Below, one piece after another: positions 16,319-20,603 of a stretch of 20,603 bases of DNA. The notes below the pieces were generated by a model. It was given only the letters and a program-made list of their open reading frames with translations. It was not told the origin of the DNA and ran no database searches. The position numbers and the translations under genes are program-made. Each line of letters opens with the position of its first letter. The first letter of the stretch is position 1. Source of the DNA: an uncultured Christensenella sp. (lineage in GTDB: Bacteria; Bacillota; Clostridia; Christensenellales; Borkfalkiaceae). The stretch is from positions 1-20,603 of the forward strand of contig CAJUGP010000039.1 of NCBI GenBank assembly GCA_910586365.1, given 5' to 3'.

Positions 16319-16534
16319 ATGGAAAAAACGACGAAATTTCAAATACGTTTTAACGAATGCTTAAAATACGCCGAAATAAAACAGACCGAACTTGCCCAAG
16401 CGGCTAAGGTATCCAAACAGTGCATCAGCGATTACAAAGCGGGGAAGAGCGAACCGAGCATCGATACGCTTTTTCTTCTCTGCAAATATTTAGACGTATC
16501 GTCGGATTATCTTCTCGGATTGACAGACGAATAA
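16319..16534 (+). CDS. XRE family HTH transcriptional regulator, small
   Basis: A 71-residue DNA-binding protein that is essentially one helix-turn-helix domain: residues about 6-66, with recognition region QTELAQAAKVSKQCISDYKAGKSEPSIDTL (22-51) and the common ending LDVSSDYLLGLTDE. The start chosen is ATG 16319. A longer reading from TTG 16280 adds 13 residues translated from the promoter itself and has no ribosome binding site. It has no sensor domain, so it may act as a constitutive or autoregulated repressor of itself and the divergent DUF975 gene through the palindromes at 16231-16279. A terminator follows directly, so it is monocistronic. Confidence 0.9.
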   Translation: MEKTTKFQIRFNECLKYAEIKQTELAQAAKVSKQCISDYKAGKSEPSIDTLFLLCKYLDVSSDYLLGLTDE

Positions 16535-16563
16535 AAAAAGCCGCCCTCTCGGGCGGTTTTTTT
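16533..16563 (+). terminator. Terminator of the XRE gene
   Basis: Stem CCGCCC-TCTC-GGGCGG (16541-16556), preceded by an A run and followed by eight T. The hairpin begins right after the stop codon. Confidence 0.9.
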
Positions 16564-16591
16564 CTTATTCGGGCAAGTTGTTTTCTGTTTG

Positions 16592-16740
16592 AGATGTTTC
16601 GACTTCGCTCAACATGACAAAAAAATACTGCGCTCAACATGACAAAACCCTGTCATTCCAAGCGCACTCCCCTGTCATTCCGCCCCGCCTTAGGCGACAC
16701 GAGCGCACGGCGCAATGTAGCGCAGCCGAGGAATCCCAAA
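16592..16740. repeat. Cluster of degenerate REP-like repeat fragments
   Basis: CGCTCAACATGACA occurs twice (from 16606 and from 16631) and CCTGTCATTCC twice (from 16649 and from 16671); TGTCAT is the reverse complement of ATGACA, so the two pairs face each other. A longer unit ends with GAGGAATCCC near 16728-16737. These resemble the TGTCATTCC...GGAATCCC interspersed palindromic sequences common in gut Bacillota genomes. No coding region is seen between 16535 and 16752. Confidence 0.6.
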
Positions 16741-16752
16741 ATTCCGCCCAAC

Positions 16753-17400
16753 TCATCTTCCGATCGTTTGACGCATTTTTTCGATTGCGGCGGCGCGGCT
16801 GTCGCAATCCATTTTAATGTAAATCGCCGAAATATAGTTGCGCGCCGTGCCGTCGGTCAGTTTGAGCGCGGCGGCAATCTGCTTGTTCGTAAATCCTTCG
16901 TAAATCATAAGCGCGATTTCCGTTTCCCGATCGGAAAAACCGAACGCGCGTTTCAGCCGTATTTCCCGATCGCTCGTGACCATACGCGCGGCGTCGGCAA
17001 TACGGCGCGCGATCTTCGCGGGCAGAATGGTATCGCCTTTATAAGCGTTTTGAATGGCGTCGATCAGCGCGGCGGCGGAAGTATCCTTTAACAGATAACC
17101 GCAAGCACCGTTATTGATCGCACCCAAAATGTAATCGCTGTCGTCAAACGTGGTGAGAATGATGACTTTCACGTCGGGAAACGACCGTTTGATCTCCTGC
17201 GTGGCGATCACGCCGTTCATGTTCGGCATGCGGATATCCATCAACACCACGTCGGGAAGCGTTTTTTTGACTAATTTCACCGCTTCAAAACCGTCTTTCG
17301 CCATGCCCACAACTTCGATTTCAGGGCAGGAAGAAAGCACGCTTGCGATCCCGTCCGATAAAATCGCCTGATCGTCCGCCAACAACACTTTAATTTTCAT
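16753..17400 (-). CDS. NarL/LuxR-type DNA-binding response regulator
   Basis: A 215-residue two-component regulator. The receiver domain (residues about 1-120) has acidic D9 and D10, phospho-acceptor D55 in VLMDIRMP, T83/T84 and K105 in GYLLKD. The C-terminal GerE/LuxR helix-turn-helix (about 150-212) has FSDRETEIALMIYEGFTNKQIAAALKL and ARNYISAIYIKM. The start is ATG 17400 (MKIKVLLADDQ) with GGGAG six bases upstream; the open frame extends 25 codons further into the kinase gene but without support. It overlaps the kinase gene by 11 bases, so the two are translationally coupled and form a pair. The target genes are not evident: no transporter or effector lies next to it on this strand, and downstream are only repeats. 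Confidence 0.95.
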   Translation of the reverse strand: MKIKVLLADDQAILSDGIASVLSSCPEIEVVGMAKDGFEAVKLVKKTLPDVVLMDIRMPNMNGVIATQEIKRSFPDVKVIILTTFDDSDYILGAINNGACGYLLKDTSAAALIDAIQNAYKGDTILPAKIARRIADAARMVTSDREIRLKRAFGFSDRETEIALMIYEGFTNKQIAAALKLTDGTARNYISAIYIKMDCDSRAAAIEKMRQTIGR

Positions 17401-18631
17401 GATCCGCTCCCGTTGCGCCGCCGTCCGACGGCAACCGCATATGAATTTCAAATCCGCCTTCCGCTTCGGTTTCAAACCAAACGTGTCCGCCGAGCGAACC
17501 CGCCCGCGTGTGCATGCCGCTCAACCCGAATCCTTCTTTCAGATCGGCGATATTCATTCCTTTCCCGTTATCGGAAAGCAGAAATTCGATGGTATCGTTT
17601 TCGCATTTCAGCTCGAACCAAAACGCCGTCGCGCCGCCGTGCCGCAACCCGTTGGAAATTCCCTCTTTGAGCGTATTGCAGACAAAACGCCGTTTCGCGT
17701 CGCATAAAGTAATATCCGCGATCGAACTGCGGATCACGATCTGCGTGCCGTCGGTCGAATCGTGAATAATATCTTCGAGCATTTGTTTGAGGGTGAGCTG
17801 TTCACTCTTGCCCGAAAGCAGGTGTACGCTCTCGCGCAGCTCTTCGAGGGCGTTTTTCGCCTGTAAATTCGCCGCCGCGATCTTGCGTTTCGCTTCCGCC
17901 GCGTCCTCGTCGATGATAAGCTTCGCCGCTTCCGTGAGCATAATGACCGTCGTCATGGAATGCCCTGCGGTATCGTGAATATCCTTTGCAATGCGCTGAC
18001 GCTCTTCAAGTTTCGTCACTTCTTCGAGTTCGAGGTAGGCAAGGCTGAGTTTATCGTTGTTTTCGTTGAGTTTTTTGTTTGCCTGCGTGATTTCTTGGTT
18101 CTTTCTGTAAATCTGCAACGTAAAATTAAACACGAGGAAATGGATCACAAGCACGATAATGTCGTTAAACGCGTTGGAAATAAGCGTAACGATATTGACG
18201 TCCTCGCGTTTGAGCGTGCCAGATATAAACAGCATCAGTAAAAACAATCCGATATTTGCGACGCACATGGCGATGCAGCCCGATAAATTTCTTTGACTGA
18301 GATAAAATTCCGAAAGAATGATAATATAGAGCGTGGAAATGAGCGTACCGTCCGAAAATACCGTGAGCAACATTAAACAGATCGTATCGAACACATAGCA
18401 GGCGATTTTATGCGCAAACTTGCGCAAACCCCACATTTTCACGGCATTTTCCGCGCTTAGCACGACAACAGTGGGCAGCAACACGTACCAAGCGGGAATC
18501 CCGCCCATATTGCGCGAACGCCAGTTGCTCGCTAAAATGAGAATTTCGATAAAGAGAAGCAGACAGAAAATCAGCGCTTTGCCCGATTTTTGGACAAACG
18601 GACTATCCACACGAAATTCGTTTCGCCGCAT
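17390..18631 (-). CDS. NarL-family sensor histidine kinase
   Basis: A 413-residue membrane kinase. About six hydrophobic segments (residues about 18-170) form the sensor part with only short loops outside, so the stimulus is probably sensed in or at the membrane. A coiled coil (about 175-210) leads to the HisKA_3 dimerisation helix with H219 in ERQRIAKDIHDTAGH. The ATPase domain has N327 in EGISNGLRHGG, DNGKGM (354-359) and GFGLSGMHTRAGSLGG (367-382). The start chosen is ATG 18631, which has a strong purine-rich site (GGGGGGAAG) just upstream. The ATG at 18682 is rejected because the reading from it passes through the TATAAT of the promoter. It phosphorylates the regulator encoded directly downstream. 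Confidence 0.94.
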   Translation of the reverse strand: MRRNEFRVDSPFVQKSGKALIFCLLLFIEILILASNWRSRNMGGIPAWYVLLPTVVVLSAENAVKMWGLRKFAHKIACYVFDTICLMLLTVFSDGTLISTLYIIILSEFYLSQRNLSGCIAMCVANIGLFLLMLFISGTLKREDVNIVTLISNAFNDIIVLVIHFLVFNFTLQIYRKNQEITQANKKLNENNDKLSLAYLELEEVTKLEERQRIAKDIHDTAGHSMTTVIMLTEAAKLIIDEDAAEAKRKIAAANLQAKNALEELRESVHLLSGKSEQLTLKQMLEDIIHDSTDGTQIVIRSSIADITLCDAKRRFVCNTLKEGISNGLRHGGATAFWFELKCENDTIEFLLSDNGKGMNIADLKEGFGLSGMHTRAGSLGGHVWFETEAEGGFEIHMRLPSDGGATGADHEN

Positions 18632-18661
18632 TTTCTTCCCCCCTTTTGCCTTTATGGCTGC

Positions 18662-18670
18662 ATTATACCA
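18662..18670 (-). promoter_or_regulatory. Extended -10 promoter of the kinase/regulator operon
   Basis: The minus strand reads TGGTATAAT (18670-18662), an extended -10 with a consensus hexamer. No clear -35 is present. The predicted start near 18655 leaves a leader of about 24 bases that includes the Shine-Dalgarno. It is back to back with the dipeptidase promoter. Confidence 0.6.
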
Positions 18671-18707
18671 CATTCTCCGCAATTTTGCACCCGTTTTACA
18701 CGCTTAA

Positions 18708-18736
18708 TTGACAAATGCTTCGCACCGTGCTAAAAT
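18708..18736 (+). promoter_or_regulatory. Promoter of the M20 dipeptidase gene
   Basis: Consensus TTGACA (18708-18713), a 17-base spacer and TAAAAT (18731-18736), with TGC before the -10. The start near 18743 leaves a leader of only about 15 bases containing AAAGGAG. Confidence 0.8.
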
Positions 18737-18757
18737 ATCGCAAAAGGAGTAAAACAT

Positions 18758-20023
18758 ATGGAACAATTAGAACGGGTAATCGCAAGCATATCCCAAAGCA
18801 TTGCGTTCGATTCTTCCCGCAAAGCGGCGCAGCCCGGCATGCCCTTCGGGAAAGGCGCGTATGACTGTTTATGCCACTTTCTTTCGCTTGCCGGAGAAAT
18901 GGGATTTTCCGTACGCAATTACGACGGCTACGCGGGCGAAGTCGTGTTCGGAGAAGGCGAGCCGTTCGCCGTCCTCGCGCACCTCGACGTCGTTCCCGCA
19001 GGACAAGGCTGGTCGAAAGACCCCTTTGGCGGAACGGTTTCGGAAGGCAGGATTTGGGGACGCGGCGCGATCGACGACAAAGGTCCCGCGCTCTGCGCGC
19101 TCTACGCCATGAAGGCGCTGAAAGACAGGGGTTTCGTTCCCAAAAAGACAATCAAACTCATCGTAGGCTGCAACGAGGAAGACGGCTGGGAGTGCATCGA
19201 ATATTATAAACGCCACGCCGAGCTGCCGCGCACGGGATTTTCACCCGACGCCGATTTTCCCGTTATCTACGCGGAAAAAGGCATTTTGCACGTGCTACTG
19301 CACTTCCGCGTCGACAACGCGCCGTTCAGCGAATTGCGCGGCGGCACGAGCGCGAATATGGTTTGCGCGCACTGCACGGCAAAGCCTAACGTTTACGACG
19401 GCGAACGGGCGAAAAAATACCACCTGGGGTATCTTGACAGCATGCTTACCGCCGTCGGCAAGAGCGCGCACGGATCGACGCCCGCATGCGGAATCAACGC
19501 GATCGAGCCGATTTTGCGCTATTTCGGGGAAGAAAACGCCCAAATTCAACATATTGTCACATGCGCATTCGATGATAGATACGGCTTGAAGAAGCTGAAC
19601 GACGATACGGGATTTCTCACACTTTCGCCCGATATCGTATCGTACGGGAACGGAACGGTTGATTTACTGTGCGATATCAGATACCCGTCGGGGTATCTTT
19701 CAAGCGAAATTACCGCCCTTTTGGACAAATTCGGGGCGCCGTACGAAGTCGTTCACGAGCAAGCCCCGTTGTATCAGGATAAAAACGGCTCGCTCGTTCA
19801 GACGCTGCTTTCGGTTTACGAAGACTGTACGGGCGAAAAAGCCGAACCCGTTGCGATCGGGGGCGGCACGTATGCGCGCGCGCTTGAAAACGGCGTGGCG
19901 TTTGGTCCCGAGCGAAAAGGCGACGAACCCGTCGTGCATCAAGCCGACGAATATATTTCCGTCGACCGCGTGAAACTGCTGCTCGAAGTATACGAAAAAG
20001 CGCTGGAACGGCTTTGCGGTTAA
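18758..20023 (+). CDS. M20 family metallo-dipeptidase, PepV/Sapep-like
   Basis: A 421-residue cytosolic zinc peptidase that in characterised relatives cleaves dipeptides in amino-acid salvage. Expected metal ligands are visible: H75 and D77 in LAHLDVVPAG, D106 in GRGAIDDKGP, the catalytic/metal pair E140-E141 in GCNEEDG, D164 in FSPDADFP, and H394 in VVHQADEYI. DKGPALCALYAMKAL and GGGTYARAL are typical of the PepV subgroup. The length is slightly below the usual 450-470. There is no signal peptide. The start is supported by AAAGGAG eight bases upstream. The gene stands alone on the plus strand and its stop codon overlaps that of the convergent phosphatase gene. Substrate range cannot be read from the sequence. 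Confidence 0.93.
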   Translation: MEQLERVIASISQSIAFDSSRKAAQPGMPFGKGAYDCLCHFLSLAGEMGFSVRNYDGYAGEVVFGEGEPFAVLAHLDVVPAGQGWSKDPFGGTVSEGRIWGRGAIDDKGPALCALYAMKALKDRGFVPKKTIKLIVGCNEEDGWECIEYYKRHAELPRTGFSPDADFPVIYAEKGILHVLLHFRVDNAPFSELRGGTSANMVCAHCTAKPNVYDGERAKKYHLGYLDSMLTAVGKSAHGSTPACGINAIEPILRYFGEENAQIQHIVTCAFDDRYGLKKLNDDTGFLTLSPDIVSYGNGTVDLLCDIRYPSGYLSSEITALLDKFGAPYEVVHEQAPLYQDKNGSLVQTLLSVYEDCTGEKAEPVAIGGGTYARALENGVAFGPERKGDEPVVHQADEYISVDRVKLLLEVYEKALERLCG

Positions 20024-20472
20024 TCCTGTAATACAAAATCGAGAAAGGCGGCGCAGCCTTCGCGGATGTCGGCGTACGCCCTTTCAAAATCGCCCGTATA
20101 CCACGGGTCGGCGACGTCGCGCGGGCGATCGGTAAACGAACACAGTTTTCGGATTTTTCCGCGCTCGTTTGCTTGCGCAAGGCGGTTGACGGCGCGCAGG
20201 TTCTCCTCGTCCATCACGAGAACGTAATCGTTTTGCGCAAGATCGCGGGGCGTGATTCTGCGCGCGGTATGATTGCCTTCCACCCCGTGCGCGCGCAATG
20301 TACGCAAGGCGGGCGGATAGACAGGATTGCCGACTTCATATCCCGAGGTCGCGCAGGAATCGATCGAAAAGCGATCGCGAACGCCGCGCTCTTGCACGAG
20401 CTTCTTGAAAATAAGTTCCGCCATGGGAGAACGGCAGATGTTGCCCAAACAAACAAATAAAACGTGAATCAT
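20020..20472 (-). CDS. Low-molecular-weight protein tyrosine phosphatase
   Basis: A 150-residue enzyme with the full P-loop near the N-terminus, CLGNICRS (C8 nucleophile, R14 phosphate binding, S15), and the general acid D122 in VADPWYTGDF. It removes phosphate from protein tyrosine; arsenate reductases of the same fold usually carry a further cysteine pair, which is not apparent here. In Bacillota such enzymes often oppose bacterial tyrosine kinases in capsule control, but no kinase lies in the window. There is no Shine-Dalgarno: TATAAT ends six bases before the ATG, so the mRNA is probably leaderless. The gene overlaps the convergent dipeptidase gene by four bases. Confidence 0.95.
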   Translation of the reverse strand: MIHVLFVCLGNICRSPMAELIFKKLVQERGVRDRFSIDSCATSGYEVGNPVYPPALRTLRAHGVEGNHTARRITPRDLAQNDYVLVMDEENLRAVNRLAQANERGKIRKLCSFTDRPRDVADPWYTGDFERAYADIREGCAAFLDFVLQD

Positions 20473-20478
20473 GGTAAT

Positions 20479-20506
20479 ATTATACCATATCGATGCAAAA
20501 AATCAA
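20479..20506 (-). promoter_or_regulatory. Promoter of the tyrosine phosphatase gene, predicted leaderless
   Basis: On the minus strand TTGATT (20506-20501), a 16-base spacer ending in TGG, and TATAAT (20484-20479). Six bases later comes the ATG, so the start site should fall on or beside it. An AT-rich inverted repeat (20497-20516, arms AAAAAATC and GATTTTTT) overlaps the -35. Confidence 0.6.
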
Positions 20507-20547
20507 AAGATTTTTTACGGCGCCTTCTGTTATGGTGAAGGGTTTTA

Positions 20548-20603
20548 CGCTTTGTCAGTGAGCGGCTTTTCGCTTTGTCAGTGAGCGGCTTTTCGCTTTG
20601 TCA
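20548..20603. repeat. 23-bp tandem repeat, cut by the window edge
   Basis: Two full identical units (20548-20570 and 20571-20593) and the first 10 bases of a third are present, each beginning CGCTTTGTCAGTGAGCGG and ending in TTTT. Short inverted arms GCTTT/GAGCGG recur in each unit. No open frame accompanies it in the visible part. Confidence 0.9.

Noticed and set aside
17401..17475. Longer start of the response regulator at 17475
   Set aside because: Receiver domains begin right at the MKIKVLLADD stretch, and a Shine-Dalgarno precedes ATG 17400.
20548..20603. CRISPR array
   Set aside because: The 23-bp units are directly contiguous without spacers, so it is a simple tandem repeat, and no cas gene is present.

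Overview
The window looks like a chromosomal segment of an anaerobic, low-to-mid GC Bacillota (Clostridia), probably an uncultured gut lineage close to Christensenellales. The basis is the gene content (a DUF975 membrane protein, a GGGtGRT protein with its Fe-S scaffold partner, an XRE regulator ending in the YLLGLTDE-type tail, a PepV-like M20 dipeptidase), strong AAGGAGG-type ribosome binding sites, and sigma-A type TTGACA/TATAAT promoters. This is inference; no marker gene fixes the taxon.

Layout from left to right. (1) 1-719, minus strand: a piece of a six-hairpin glycosidase-like enzyme that runs off the left edge and appears to lack its N-terminal half. (2) 789-2652, minus: a two-gene operon (NifU/IscU-like scaffold, then the GGGtGRT protein) with its own promoter and terminator. 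(3) 2707-13972, minus: a three-gene operon that dominates the window. It encodes a giant secreted and membrane-anchored protein of about 3,290 residues (signal peptide, BspA-like leucine-rich repeats, about 20 Ig-like repeats, C-terminal transmembrane helix), then a membrane protein with an acidic linker and a conserved cytosolic domain of unknown function, then a 76-residue coiled-coil protein. (4) 14075-15584, plus: pyruvate kinase, divergent from the giant gene. (5) 15555-16563: a DUF975 membrane protein (minus) divergent from a small XRE repressor (plus), sharing a control region with palindromic operators. (6) 16590-16740: fragments of a dispersed REP-like repeat. (7) 16753-18670, minus: a response regulator and its histidine kinase, overlapping by 11 bases. 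(8) 18708-20506: an M20 dipeptidase (plus) convergent with a low-molecular-weight protein tyrosine phosphatase (minus), their stop codons sharing one TTAA. (9) 20548 to the right edge: a 23-bp tandem repeat.

The strongest unexplained signal is in front of the giant gene. On the minus strand a TTGACT -35 and a perfect TATAAT -10 are separated by 16 bases, 11 of which are an uninterrupted G run. This is the architecture of a slip-strand phase-variable promoter, where gain or loss of one G changes the -35/-10 spacing. If confirmed, the giant surface protein and its two co-transcribed partners would be a phase-variable envelope system. A second theme is leaderless transcription: two genes (the XRE repressor and the phosphatase) have TATAAT exactly six bases before the ATG and no Shine-Dalgarno.

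The long open frames antisense to the giant gene are composition shadows and are not listed as genes.
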